64,000 nt of DNA from positions 1,950,501 to 2,014,500 of the forward strand of contig NZ_FPHO01000003.1 in the NCBI RefSeq assembly GCF_900117455.1, in the 5' to 3' direction. The DNA comes from Hyphomicrobium sp. CS1GBMeth3. Lineage in GTDB: Bacteria; Pseudomonadota; Alphaproteobacteria; Rhizobiales; Hyphomicrobiaceae. Made by a program: the position numbers and the translations under genes. Of the stretch, positions 24,671-34,408 are shown piece by piece (the stretch's first letter is position 1; each line of letters starts with the position of its first letter). The notes beneath the pieces were generated by a model, which saw only the letters and a list, made by a program, of their open reading frames with translations, was not told the origin of the DNA and ran no database searches.

Positions 24671-27600
24671 TCAGCTCGAAGGTACTTCGAGCCCGACCGC
24701 CCGCTGCGCAGCGACCACCTGATCACAATTCGGAAGCGTGATGCCGGCGATCTCGCCGCTCGCGAGCTCATAGCAGCTCTCGACGAACGCATTCGCCGCG
24801 TGCGAGAGCGTTGAGCTCTGGTTGAGCCCCACGGTCATGGCGCGGTAGGTGATGCGCGCGAGCTTTGCCCGCCCGATACCGGTCACCGTGGCGCCCCGGT
24901 GCGTGCCGCCTTCCGAGATTAGGTAAGCGAACTTGTTCAGGATCCCGCTGTTGAAGTGCACGCAGCCGTTGTCGTTGTAGGCCGTCGAACCGCACATCGC
25001 GTCATCCGGCGTCAGCACTTCGGAATAGTGATCGGGCTGGCCCCGGTTGCTGAGCGAGAAACGCGCGGCGCGGTCGAACATCGAGCGGCCGTTGGTATCG
25101 CGCAGGTTGGGATCGGCGAGGCTGCGCAGCGGCACCGTGACCGAGAAGCCGGGCGAGGCCTCTCCGATCAGCCAATTGCCCGCATCCCCGCGCGCATCGA
25201 GTTCGATCAGCGCTCCGAAGATATCGGCAAGAGATTCGTTCACCGCGCCAGGCTCGTTGAGATAGAGCAGGTTCTTCTCGTGCGCGATGATGCCGTGCGT
25301 CATCTCGTGCGCCACGATGTCGAGCGCGCCCGCATAGCCCGGCCCGTAGACCATGACGTTGCCCTTCGGGCAGTCATAGGATTTGCTCATGCACCAGTAG
25401 GCGTTCTGCGTGCGGCCGTGGCGCACGTAGGCTTCCATCGGCGAGCCACCCTCGCCTTCGTTATCGTCGAAGCCGTCGCGTCCGAAGTTGAGGAAGAAGT
25501 AATCGCGTACGATGCCCGCGTTGCGGAACGCGATCAGCGCCTCGACCTCGAGTTTATCCGCGCGCTGCCGCTTCTCCTCGTCGATGCCCAGCGTCCCCGG
25601 GAAGGTTGTCGCCTGCCCGAGATCGTAGATCCGCCTTAGCATGCCGCCCGACGGCTGATCGCGGTAGTAGTAGAAGGCCTCGCCCGTGACCGCGTCGACG
25701 AAGATGCGGAACGAGTCGATGGAGATGAGCCACGCGAGCCGGGTCTTGCCCGAGGGCGCCTTGCCGATGAGCGCCGGGTCGAACACCACGAGCGATGGCT
25801 TGCCGACCTCGGCCTTATCCGGGTTCGGGGCCAGGGGGAACGCGCGCGAGGCGTCGGGTGAGCTGCGCAGAACGTCTCCGAGCTTGAGCCGGGCCGCTGC
25901 GATGGCCTCCCCTTCGGCGATCTTCGGCGTCGTGTCGTCGATCGACACCGACGAGACCGTGCCGCTGAACTTCGTGACGCCGAGCACGCTGTCAACGCTG
26001 AGCTTGGCCGTCGACCCGAACACCGGCACCCCGTCGACGCGCTGCTCCACGTCCGCGACATACCGGTTCGGCAGATCGGGATCCTTGCGCCGTCGCACGT
26101 ATTCGGGCTTCGCACCCTTGTTCCTCGCGGGATAGAGCGATCCGAGACCGCCGCTGCCGAAGAAGGCTTCGACCGCGCGCTTGGTCTCTTCCTCCGTCTG
26201 CTCGCGGCTCGCGCCGGAGGCGCCGATCGAAGGGGCGCCCGCTCCCGGTTGCGGGGAGATTCCCATTACCGACCCCGGCATACCTGTAGCGGGATTGATC
26301 GTCACGCGCAGGTTGGGGTGAGTTTTGCGCAACTCCTCGACGGCACGCTGGACTTCCGCCCGCGTGCTCCCGGCCTCGGTGCCGCTGGCCGTGGTCGCCG
26401 CGATGGGTGAGCGCGGCTGACCCGCACCGCTGCCGCTCGCGCCGGATGGCTGGGCCCCCGCGCCGTCGGCCACATTGATCACACCGGGAGCGAGGCCCCG
26501 GCATTGCCGGATCGGCGCCGGCGCCACATCAGAAGCCGCGATCACCTCCGCTGGAGTCGAAAGGCCCGCATAGGCCGAGGCGATCGGGAAGGGTGTCGCC
26601 GTCTCCGACCAGAAAAGCTCCATCGCCGCGAGATCGGTCTTATCGGCTCCGCGCACGCGCCGTGCGTCGGTGGCCGACAGCGTCCCATGCCCGCTGCCGT
26701 TGAGGTCGATGCGCGGCCAGAAGCACTCGTTGTCGTCGATGACGCCGTCGCCGTTGAGGTCTTCGGTGAAAGCTGCATTGGCAGTGGCCGCGGCCTTCAG
26801 CGTCTCAAGCTGGCGCGCGAAGATGGCGAGGTCGCTGGCATCCACCGTGCCGTCGCCGTCGAGATCGCCCAGCAGCTTCATCTGCTCGGGCGCCACGGCG
26901 GCCACGGCTTCCAGCGCGTCGACCGTCGGGGCCTGACCCGTCGTGCCGCCCGGCGCGTGGGCGCTTGCGCGTAGCACCTCGGCGATCTCCGCCGGCGACT
27001 TGTCGGGGGCAAGCTCGAACAGGATGCCGGCAAGCGCTGCCACGTGCGGCGCCGCCTGCGAGGTGCCGCTGCAGACACCGAGCGGCAGCTTGTCGGCAGC
27101 GAGCGTGCTCATGATGTCGACACCCGGCGCCGACACGTGGCCGCCCGTGTTCGAGAACTCGGCACGCAGCCCGTCGCGGTCCACGGCCTCGACGACGAGA
27201 ATGTTGGTCGGGCTGTCACCAGCCGCCGAAGGCTGTGTGCCGGCCCACGCGAACGGCGAAGCCCATTTGGCCGCAATCGGTGATTCGCGGTCGTCGGAGT
27301 CGTTGCCGGCCGCTACGACGAACAGCACATGATCCTGCACACGGCTCGCCATCAGGCGGATAAGGTTCGCTTGATGCATGATATGCAAGGCGAGCCCCGG
27401 CACTTCCTCCGGTTCGTCGTCGCCGAGCAGGTTAGATGCCACGAAATTGTAGCCGAGGCTGATGTTGATGACGCGCAGGTTATCGGGCGTGATGAGGTTC
27501 GCATAAACATAGTCGAGCGTCTTAGCGAGCACGTCGTCGAACAGAAGCGCGTGTACCTGCCAACCCTCATCCACGCCGACGATGCCGGAATCGCCCACGA

Positions 27601-28762
27601 TCGCGTCGTCGACGGCAATGGCATCCATGCGCGCGTCCGGAATGATGCCATCGATGCCCGGCTGCGACCCTGCGGCGGCACCGATGATTCCGGCCACATG
27701 CATGCCGTGGTGCGTGCCGCATCCCGGCGTATGGAAAATGCGCGGCTTGACGTTCTCGACCGACGCGAAGGGCACCATGGGATGGGTGGCGAAGCCGCTG
27801 TCGATGACGGCGATCTTGGGACGCGTCACGCTGGGGTTCGCCTGACGATGCCGGTCGAGGATGGTCCACACCGGTGGCAGGCGGATCGCCTTGAGACCCC
27901 AGTTTCCGTCCAGGCTGTCGCCGGCATTCCAGCGCCACGCGAACACTTCGTCGTCGACGGTGATCGCCGCGCCGGTCGTCTTGCGGAGCTGCTTGGCCTC
28001 CATCGTCGAGTTGACGAACGCACCGTCGACGATCTTCTCCTCGCGGAGTTCGCGAATGATCGGCGGCTCGAGCACGTTCTGTAACTGCGCCTTGCTGTCC
28101 TGAGCCGCCGCGGCTGGAGTGGGCTGCACGCTACGCTGCCGTGCCGGATCAGCCTGCTCGACCGTGATGACGCCGAGCGGCGCGATCATCTTGGTGATCG
28201 TAAGATTGTACTTCTTGAGCAGCGCCTCGATGTCGGATTCGGTCGCGTTGGGGCTGAGCTGGATCACGAAGCTGTTCGGCTTGGCGACGGGCACCGGCTT
28301 TCCGGCTCTGTCATGCGGTCCTTTGCCCATGCGGGCACGCCGCCGCTCACGGCGCCGCTCCTTGATGCGCGCGAAAAGGTCGGCTTCCGTCGCCGCCCCG
28401 CTGAACGCCCCGGCTGGCTCGGTCGTCGGAGGAGCCGGCGTGCGTTTTAGCGCCGAGGTGATGAACGTCGAGATGGACTCGCTCCAGGAGGCGTCGGAGC
28501 GCTTTGGCGTCGGTGTGGTGGTTGTCTTGTCGCCCTTAGGATCGACGAAAATGAAATCGTCTTTCTGTCCGCCGCCCGTTCCGCTGCCCGTGCTGCGCGA
28601 CGGTTTCGGCGGGGCTGGCTTGGGCGCGAACTTGTCCTCGAGCGTGCGTTGCAGCCGGTCGTACTGCGATGGCGGCAACTGGGCCTGCGCCACAGAGGTG
28701 AGCGGCGGGGCAAGTGCAAAGAGCACCGCCGCGGCAATTGCTGGCGTATGTCTCGGCATCAT
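24671..28762 (-). CDS. Double protease: S8 subtilisin, dockerin-like repeats, M4 thermolysin in one chain
   Basis: A 1363-residue secreted protein. Order: signal peptide 1-28; low-complexity Pro/Thr region; inhibitor-like region about 160-210; S8 domain about 290-610 with Asp321 (AVIDSGF), His352 (HGMHVAG), oxyanion Asn487 (AAGN) and Ser568 (SGTSQAAPH); dockerin/EF-hand-like repeats about 632-700 (DLDGDGTVDASD, DLNGDGVIDDNE, DLNGSGHGTLSATD); FTP/PepSY-type propeptide about 800-1030; M4 domain about 1040-1355 with HEMTH (1152-1156), third zinc ligand Glu1176 (NESLAD) and His1269. All catalytic residues are intact. Such S8 plus M4 unions are unusual. It lies in a run with M23 and lysozyme-like genes. 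Confidence 0.92.
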   Translation of the reverse strand: MMPRHTPAIAAAVLFALAPPLTSVAQAQLPPSQYDRLQRTLEDKFAPKPAPPKPSRSTGSGTGGGQKDDFIFVDPKGDKTTTTPTPKRSDASWSESISTFITSALKRTPAPPTTEPAGAFSGAATEADLFARIKERRRERRRARMGKGPHDRAGKPVPVAKPNSFVIQLSPNATESDIEALLKKYNLTITKMIAPLGVITVEQADPARQRSVQPTPAAAAQDSKAQLQNVLEPPIIRELREEKIVDGAFVNSTMEAKQLRKTTGAAITVDDEVFAWRWNAGDSLDGNWGLKAIRLPPVWTILDRHRQANPSVTRPKIAVIDSGFATHPMVPFASVENVKPRIFHTPGCGTHHGMHVAGIIGAAAGSQPGIDGIIPDARMDAIAVDDAIVGDSGIVGVDEGWQVHALLFDDVLAKTLDYVYANLITPDNLRVINISLGYNFVASNLLGDDEPEEVPGLALHIMHQANLIRLMASRVQDHVLFVVAAGNDSDDRESPIAAKWASPFAWAGTQPSAAGDSPTNILVVEAVDRDGLRAEFSNTGGHVSAPGVDIMSTLAADKLPLGVCSGTSQAAPHVAALAGILFELAPDKSPAEIAEVLRASAHAPGGTTGQAPTVDALEAVAAVAPEQMKLLGDLDGDGTVDASDLAIFARQLETLKAAATANAAFTEDLNGDGVIDDNECFWPRIDLNGSGHGTLSATDARRVRGADKTDLAAMELFWSETATPFPIASAYAGLSTPAEVIAASDVAPAPIRQCRGLAPGVINVADGAGAQPSGASGSGAGQPRSPIAATTASGTEAGSTRAEVQRAVEELRKTHPNLRVTINPATGMPGSVMGISPQPGAGAPSIGASGASREQTEEETKRAVEAFFGSGGLGSLYPARNKGAKPEYVRRRKDPDLPNRYVADVEQRVDGVPVFGSTAKLSVDSVLGVTKFSGTVSSVSIDDTTPKIAEGEAIAAARLKLGDVLRSSPDASRAFPLAPNPDKAEVGKPSLVVFDPALIGKAPSGKTRLAWLISIDSFRIFVDAVTGEAFYYYRDQPSGGMLRRIYDLGQATTFPGTLGIDEEKRQRADKLEVEALIAFRNAGIVRDYFFLNFGRDGFDDNEGEGGSPMEAYVRHGRTQNAYWCMSKSYDCPKGNVMVYGPGYAGALDIVAHEMTHGIIAHEKNLLYLNEPGAVNESLADIFGALIELDARGDAGNWLIGEASPGFSVTVPLRSLADPNLRDTNGRSMFDRAARFSLSNRGQPDHYSEVLTPDDAMCGSTAYNDNGCVHFNSGILNKFAYLISEGGTHRGATVTGIGRAKLARITYRAMTVGLNQSSTLSHAANAFVESCYELASGEIAGITLPNCDQVVAAQRAVGLEVPSS

Positions 28763-28825
28763 GACGGTTCCTCACTCGTGCAATAGGCGCAACTGAACAT
28801 CAGCTTCACGGCGGATCTTTGCAGG

Positions 28826-30289
28826 CTACTGCCACCAGTCGTTCCATTTGCTCTTGGCCCAATCCCACCACCCCTGTTCGGCCTCGGGAGCAGGCTCCGG
28901 CTGCGGAGCCGGCGTAGGTTCCGGTTCAGGCTGAGGCGTGGGCTCTGGCTCGGGCGTAGGAGCAGGTGCGGGCTCCGGCTCGGGCTGAGGCGTCGGTTCG
29001 GGCGTAGGAGCAGGCGCCGGTTCAGGCGTCGGCGTGGGAGCCGGAGTGGGCTCCGGCGGGGGCGCGGGTTCCGGCACGGGAGCGGGTTCTGGCGTCGGCG
29101 TCGGCTCGGGCTGTGGCTCCGGCGCGGGCGGTGGAGTCGGTTCCGGTTGCGGGGTGGGCTCCGGTGCCGGCGGTGGTTGCGGCGCGCCGATTTCTAGGCC
29201 AGCGTCCACGATCAGATTGCCGTCGGAGCCGATCCCGGGATCCACACCTTTCTCTCGCCGCAGCGCCGCGATCAACGACGTGAACGTCGGCACGTAGACC
29301 TGCAGCGTCTTGTCACCAACCTTGACGCGCTGACGGACCTGCAAATGCAGATGCAGGCTCGTAGCCACCTTGCCACCCATGTAGCGTGACACCTTGCCGA
29401 GCACCTGGCCCTGTTTGACCTTGGCGCCCGTTTTCACGGTGATCGATTTCGGGTGCATGTGGAGGTAATAGTAGTCGGTGCCGTCATTGGCCTTGAGCTG
29501 CACCGTGGTGTTGCTCGTCACGTTGACGATCTGCCCGTCGGCGACCGCCACTGCCTCCCAATGATTGTCCTTCCAGGAGGGCGGACGGATGTCCTGGCCT
29601 TGATGGCCCGCGCCGCCGGGGCAAAGCGGCATGTCCCAGCTTCGGACTTCGCAATAGTTGTCGCGTTGCTTCAGGGGATCGAAGTTGCGTGGATCGTTCT
29701 CGCTGCCGCCAGCCGCACCTTTGCCGCCGTAGCCGCCGCCGCCGTAGCCCCAGATCTGCGAGTTCATATGCGGGAACAGGCCGTCGCTGAGCTTCAGCGG
29801 GAAGATGATGTTCGGCATATAGACGTAGCGGTCTTCGCGGCCGCGGCCCTTGTCGCGCTCGAAGAGGTCGCCAGGCGGGTAGTAGGCGAAGCCCGCTTTC
29901 GCCGGATCCGTTATCGTGCCGCCGCCTGTTGCCGGCGGCTGTTCCGGGGTCGTCGGCCCTTCGCCGGTCGTCGGCTCTTCGGGCGTTGGCGTCGGAGCAG
30001 GCCCTTCCTCGGGAAGGAGGCTGCAACGCGCCAGCTGGATGAGATTGCCCCCCGCATCGCGGCTAAGACACGACGCGTCGGGCATCGTCCCGCGCCGGTT
30101 TGCACCGGAGCCGAGGCTCGGGCCGGCGAGACTTCTGACAAAAGCGTAGGTGGCGATGTCGCGCCCGATCAGCGGCGAAGCCTGAGCGAGCTGAACAGGC
30201 TCCTGCGCGGAAGGATGGGGGGCGTTTGCGAGGAGACCGACGCCGGCTGCGATAACGGCGCACGACGCCAGTAGAGCAGCTTTTTTCAC
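28826..30289 (-). CDS. M23 family metallopeptidase with Pro-rich spacer and Trp-rich tail
   Basis: A 487-residue exported peptidase of the lysostaphin/LytM type, which cuts peptidoglycan cross-links. After a signal peptide ([19 protein letters not shown]) come Pro/Thr-rich and Gly-rich stretches, then the M23 core with zinc motifs GHQGQD and HLHLQV and the barrel segments [13 protein letters not shown] and GQVLGKVS. Residues about 369-472 are a run of PEP/PTP units, and the chain ends in [17 protein letters not shown] starts at 30289 and 30319 are both possible; 30289 gives a clean signal peptide. It precedes the double protease by 64 bases on the same strand. Confidence 0.85.
   Translation of the reverse strand: MKKAALLASCAVIAAGVGLLANAPHPSAQEPVQLAQASPLIGRDIATYAFVRSLAGPSLGSGANRRGTMPDASCLSRDAGGNLIQLARCSLLPEEGPAPTPTPEEPTTGEGPTTPEQPPATGGGTITDPAKAGFAYYPPGDLFERDKGRGREDRYVYMPNIIFPLKLSDGLFPHMNSQIWGYGGGGYGGKGAAGGSENDPRNFDPLKQRDNYCEVRSWDMPLCPGGAGHQGQDIRPPSWKDNHWEAVAVADGQIVNVTSNTTVQLKANDGTDYYYLHMHPKSITVKTGAKVKQGQVLGKVSRYMGGKVATSLHLHLQVRQRVKVGDKTLQVYVPTFTSLIAALRREKGVDPGIGSDGNLIVDAGLEIGAPQPPPAPEPTPQPEPTPPPAPEPQPEPTPTPEPAPVPEPAPPPEPTPAPTPTPEPAPAPTPEPTPQPEPEPAPAPTPEPEPTPQPEPEPTPAPQPEPAPEAEQGWWDWAKSKWNDWWQ
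28874..29185 (-). repeat. Coding low-complexity repeat (Pro-Glu-Pro-Thr run)
   Basis: About 104 codons inside the M23 gene code almost only Pro, Glu, Ala, Thr and Gln in PEPTPAP-like units, seen on the plus strand as GGCTCCGG/GGTTCCGG-type repeats. Such tracts change length by slippage and span the cell wall as stiff spacers. Not a PEP-CTERM sorting signal. Confidence 0.8.
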
Positions 30290-30387
30290 GCCCACACCCC
30301 CGTATCCGTTGCAACGCACTGTGCACCGGGTCCCTGCCGGATAATGCCCAACGGGGCCCTATCTGGCAACGAACCCGCCGAGCATAA

Positions 30388-32487
30388 TTACGGCGCCGTC
30401 TCCCGAGGGAGCAGCGACTCCAACATGCTGCGCGCTTCCGGCGTCAGCCGGCTTTGCGGCAGATCCGCATCCAGCACGCGCCGGATTGCCGCCTGCACGT
30501 TCGCCGGCGGCGGCTCCGGCGCCGCAGCAAGAGCCTGAGGTCCGCCAACGCTCGGTCCCGCCGAGAAAAGTCCCCACCAGTCGATGCCGACCGACGGCTT
30601 CTCCCAGCTTCCCGAGATGCGCACCGGAATAGGAAGTGCGGTCGGCGGCGGGATCGCCTTAACGCGGATTTCCTGGTTGAGCTGCCGGCTCGGCACGCTG
30701 ACCGTGCCCTGAGAGTCGATCTCGACTTCGGATCCGCCAAGCGAAAGGCCAGGCTGGCTGCGCAGCACGCCCTTCTTGATGTCGTAGCTCGCCTCGAGTC
30801 GCTCGAAGCCCGTCTTGTAGGCAAGGTCGAACTTCCAGCTCTTCCACCACTCGAAGATCATGCGCCGCACGTCGAAGCCGCGCAGTGCGCCCTGTCCCAT
30901 GCGGAAATGCGCCTTGCCGTCGAGCGTCTGCGCGAGCTGGCTCTGATTCTGTCCCGCGGCCGTCGCCGTGATCTCCACGTTGGACGTGCCGGCGAGCAGC
31001 GGCCTGCCGGTGAACTCGGTGACGATCGGCTCGGCGGCGACGTTGGTGAGCGTGAGGTTCACGGCAGCGCGCGGCGGCTCTGCTCGGCTGTCGACCTTCA
31101 CCGTGCCGACCGCCGCACCGGCCCCGACCGCCAGCTGCTCGATATTGGCGTCGAGCACCCCATCGGCGACCGCCGTTTTGACGCGTCCCTGCTTGAGATC
31201 GAGGCCGCCATACGTGATAGCCGCGGCCTGGATGATGAGATCGAGATCGAACGCCTGCAACGCCTTGAGATTGAAAGGCTGCTCGCTCCAGCCCGGCGCG
31301 GCGCTGGGGCTCGCCGCGGCCGGCGCCGGTTCAGGCGCCGCCTGCGCGCCTTTCTCGAGCGCCGTGAGGTCGCCGAGCAGCTGCTCCCAGCCGGAGGTCA
31401 CGAGAGGATCGAAATCGGGAGCCGGCGTCGGCGCGAACGAGGTCCGCGGCACGGCGCCCGCAATGCGCGCAAGATCGAGGTGCTCGCTTGCCACTTCTCC
31501 GGCGAGCTTCGGCCGCACTCCGCCGAGGTCCAGGGTGCCATCGAAGCGCCCGCTGGTGGTGTTGACCTGTACGTTGGTCTCCGAGAACGTCACGTCGCGC
31601 GTGGTGGCGACGATCTTGCCCTCGAGAGAGCTTCTGAGCGGCGTGCCCTGCTCGGCGATGTCCGAGCCGAGCCAGCGCGCGAGCTGGATCAGCGAAGGTG
31701 ATGAAGCCGTGAGCGCACCTTTGAATTCAGCCGCTGCTGCAAAGAGCGCATCGCCATCGAGGCTCGCCCGCAAGGGCCGCGCATCGACAGTCGCCTTGAG
31801 TGTGGTCGATGCCCCGGACGTAATGGCGTTGAAGTCGCCGACGGTCGCGTCGAACGTCACCATCTCGCCCCCTGCCGCCAAGTTGCCCTTCGCGACCAGC
31901 GCACCCGACACGAGATCCAGCGTTTGTGCGGAGTTGATGGTGCTCGCCGCGTACGACGCCCCCGTGACGGCACTCTGGAACGTCAGCGTGCCGTCCGCGA
32001 TCGTAGACACCGGCGGAAGGCTGAATTCGGCCGGCACGGCACCGGAATCGGCCGCTCCCGCGGTATCGAACACCCAGTTCTTCGTTCCGTCCGCACCTTC
32101 CTCGAGCGCAATCGTAGGCTTGATCAGATCGAGAGCCTGGAGGCGCAACCGGCCCTTGAGCAGTGGCAGCGGCTCGACCTGGACTTTGACCGTTTCGGCA
32201 CGGAACACGTCACGCGCCGGCAGGTTCGGCGGATTGGAGACGGCGACCGCGTCGAACGCCACTTCGAGCTTCGGCCAGTAGCGGATATGCATGCCGCCGA
32301 TCGCGACTGTGCGCCCGATGGACTGGCCGATGCTGGCGGCAAGCTGATCCTTGATCAAGCCCGTCGGTGGAAACGCGATGAGAAGCGCCAGCGAGACGGC
32401 GATGCCGATCAGCACCAGACGGACCGTCCGCCAAGCCGTGCTGCGCCGTCGAGGCGGTTGAGCCGGCGTCCCAGGATCCGTTGCCAT
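30388..32487 (-). CDS. AsmA family protein
   Basis: A 699-residue protein: a short cytoplasmic lead with PRRRSTAWR, one membrane helix (VLIGIAVSLALLIAFPPTGLI), the AsmA N-terminal pattern (IGRTVAIGGMHIRYWPKLEV, VFRAETVKVQVEPLPLLKGR), a long beta-rich middle and the C-terminal AsmA domain (NVEITATAAGQNQSQL, RMGQGALRGFDVRRMIFEWW). AsmA-like proteins of the bridge-type lipid transport group help move lipids to the outer membrane. The start at 32487 removes four residues from the longest frame; either is possible. It heads the minus-strand run that continues into the hydrolases, 98 bases or more apart. Confidence 0.88.
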   Translation of the reverse strand: MATDPGTPAQPPRRRSTAWRTVRLVLIGIAVSLALLIAFPPTGLIKDQLAASIGQSIGRTVAIGGMHIRYWPKLEVAFDAVAVSNPPNLPARDVFRAETVKVQVEPLPLLKGRLRLQALDLIKPTIALEEGADGTKNWVFDTAGAADSGAVPAEFSLPPVSTIADGTLTFQSAVTGASYAASTINSAQTLDLVSGALVAKGNLAAGGEMVTFDATVGDFNAITSGASTTLKATVDARPLRASLDGDALFAAAAEFKGALTASSPSLIQLARWLGSDIAEQGTPLRSSLEGKIVATTRDVTFSETNVQVNTTSGRFDGTLDLGGVRPKLAGEVASEHLDLARIAGAVPRTSFAPTPAPDFDPLVTSGWEQLLGDLTALEKGAQAAPEPAPAAASPSAAPGWSEQPFNLKALQAFDLDLIIQAAAITYGGLDLKQGRVKTAVADGVLDANIEQLAVGAGAAVGTVKVDSRAEPPRAAVNLTLTNVAAEPIVTEFTGRPLLAGTSNVEITATAAGQNQSQLAQTLDGKAHFRMGQGALRGFDVRRMIFEWWKSWKFDLAYKTGFERLEASYDIKKGVLRSQPGLSLGGSEVEIDSQGTVSVPSRQLNQEIRVKAIPPPTALPIPVRISGSWEKPSVGIDWWGLFSAGPSVGGPQALAAAPEPPPANVQAAIRRVLDADLPQSRLTPEARSMLESLLPRETAP

Positions 32488-32810
32488 GCGGGTCTCCACG
32501 CAACACGTCTGACCACGAGATCGTCTGGGAAGGAACTGTCTGGAGTATGACGGCTCCGTCCACAGGTCGTGGTCCTCCCCCCACGGGAGCAGGCTCCGAG
32601 CGGAATACTATCGGAAGGCACACTGTTCAACCCGCACGGCATCCCCGACGCGCTTGCGCCTAGGTGCGTTGCGCGTGTGCTACGCTTGGCGGGAGTGGAC
32701 TTGATTGGCTTGCGCGGCGCCGGGTAAGGTTCCGCCGCAATCATCAGCTAAAGTCGTTTCAGATCGCACCGGGTTGGCGAAGATTGGCTTGAGAAACAAG
32801 GATGTGTTCC
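32488..32810. other. Divergent intergenic region
   Basis: About 320 bases between the AsmA gene (minus) and a secreted-protein gene (plus). No reading frame with a ribosome-binding site is seen. It must hold promoters for both directions, but no convincing -35/-10 pair stood out. Confidence 0.5.
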
Positions 32811-33467
32811 ATGTCGCGTTCGGGCCTGTCCTCTCTGGCGGCTTCCCACTCCGCGCTCCTCGCAGCGCTTGCTGTCCTCTCTGCTTCACCCGCCGCGGCG
32901 TCGGAGAAGCTCATCGAGGTCCAGTGGTCTGATCCCGAGATCAAGAACTTCGTCGCCTCGAGCGCGCCGCCGCGCTCTCTCGGTCCGACAGCCGACGATC
33001 AGCTTTCGAAGCTGAAATTGCCTGTGCTCGCTTTTGAGGCAACGCCCGGCGTTGTCGAGCAGACGTTCCGTCTCGGACCGCGCCCGGCGACCGAGCGTGA
33101 CGTCGTCATGGATGAGGAAAACCCGGTCTGGTACCAGATTGTGGAAAACTACGGTGATGTCACGGTTTCGGTCTCAGCCGATCTCCGAGTGCAGCACGAG
33201 TTTGCGGTGGATAAGTTCCCGATCTACGAGAACAAAACACGCGGCGCGGCTCCTCAGGCCGGCCCCACCGTATCCGTCTTCGACGATCGCGAGTCCGGTG
33301 GCGAGGAGGGCTATCTCGCCGAGTACACGGTCGTCAAATATGGCGTGCCCTACACGGTGACGGTCGAGTGTAGCGAGGTCGCCAAGGCCGAGTGCAAGGA
33401 CACCACGCAGATCGCCAAGGACAGCGAGCTCCTGAAGCTGATCCGTGCCACGCCGCCCGCGCCGTAA
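32811..33467 (+). CDS. Secreted hypothetical protein
   Basis: A 218-residue protein with a signal peptide (SSLAASHSALLAALAVLSASPAAAS; split here as SSLAASHSALLAALAVLS and ASPAAAS, cleavage near AAA-S). AAGGA lies eight bases before the ATG at 32811; a Met nine bases upstream is less well placed. The mature protein is beta-rich (YGDVTVSVSADLRV, EYTVVKYGVPYTVTVEC) with two Cys near the C-terminus (VECSEVAKAECKD) likely forming a disulfide. No family was recognised. It converges on the pyroglutamyl-peptidase gene. Confidence 0.7.
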   Translation: MSRSGLSSLAASHSALLAALAVLSASPAAASEKLIEVQWSDPEIKNFVASSAPPRSLGPTADDQLSKLKLPVLAFEATPGVVEQTFRLGPRPATERDVVMDEENPVWYQIVENYGDVTVSVSADLRVQHEFAVDKFPIYENKTRGAAPQAGPTVSVFDDRESGGEEGYLAEYTVVKYGVPYTVTVECSEVAKAECKDTTQIAKDSELLKLIRATPPAP

Positions 33468-33487
33468 ACCCCAGAAGAGTAGCGTCC

Positions 33488-34174
33488 TCACGCATCCGCG
33501 CGCGGTCGGCCCCTGACGTGGCGGCGCGACGGCGGCGGCCTGCCGAGGCACGTGCGGATGATCTCGAGACCGCCGATCAGCGCCGTGCCCCAGTCGAACC
33601 GCATCTCGCCCGGAGTAGCCTGCGACTTGAGAAGCGCCGGCGGGATCGAAGCCGGGATGTGCAGGAACCCGACGGCCTCGGGTTCCGTGATCTGCTCGGC
33701 GAAGATCAGCGAGCGGTAGAGGATGGCGTTACAGAGATAGCTGCCGGCATCGCGAGAGAGCACGGCCGGCACGTTGATCGCGTGCAAACGCTCGACAATC
33801 TGCGTTGCAGGCATGCGCGCGCTGAGCTCCTCCGGACCGCCTTTGACGACGACATCGTCACGCGGCAATGCCCCCGACGCATCCTGAGCAGACTTACGCG
33901 TGTTGCGTGCCAGTGTTTCAATGACATAGGAGTTGGCGCCCGCCGAGACGCCAAAATGCAGGACGAGCTTCGGCCGCTCGCGCTCATAAAGGTCTTGCAG
34001 GCGGGCCGGCGCTCGCTCCCATTCCGTCGGCAGGATGCGCGACACGACACGGTGCGCGCTGAAACGACGGGCAGCGAGATGCGCAAGCTTCGGCACAAGC
34101 CTCTCGCTGGCGTTCTCGGCAACGCCCGGAAAAGGGCCGAAGCCCGTCAGGAGAATGGTGTCACGCCTCCGCAT
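33488..34174 (-). CDS. pcp: Pyroglutamyl-peptidase I family protein
   Basis: A 228-residue cysteine peptidase of family C15 that removes N-terminal pyroglutamate from peptides. It starts with ILLTGFGPFPGVAENASE, and the triad is visible as Glu86 (SYVIETLARN), Cys148 (AGSYLCNAILY) and His172 (GFLHIPA). Length is near the family's 210-220. The Met at 34174 matches the family start; the longer open frame is Arg-rich and unlikely. The C-terminal 20 residues (Arg/Pro-rich) go beyond the usual end. Confidence 0.85.
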   Translation of the reverse strand: MRRRDTILLTGFGPFPGVAENASERLVPKLAHLAARRFSAHRVVSRILPTEWERAPARLQDLYERERPKLVLHFGVSAGANSYVIETLARNTRKSAQDASGALPRDDVVVKGGPEELSARMPATQIVERLHAINVPAVLSRDAGSYLCNAILYRSLIFAEQITEPEAVGFLHIPASIPPALLKSQATPGEMRFDWGTALIGGLEIIRTCLGRPPPSRRHVRGRPRADA

Positions 34175-34408
34175 CACTCGAGTGATAGCCAGTTGTAAAA
34201 ATGCGCCGTGCCTCTGCTTTCTGGCTCGCCTCGAGGGGTAGCCGGGCCGCACGATTTCGCCACAGAATGATACCAGAAATTCGCGAGCGGCCTCGTTGAT
34301 CCCGCTCAGGATCGGAATTACGCTTCGGCCGCCTTTGTACCATTTGGAAAGTGGGAACGCCGGAGCGCTCCTTCAATGGCGCATGGGAGGCGATCGGGGG
34401 AGGCGAGA

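Noticed and set aside
28874..29185. PEP-CTERM sorting signal in the M23 protein
   Set aside because: The PEP units are a repeat; no membrane helix plus basic tail follows, only a Trp-rich end.
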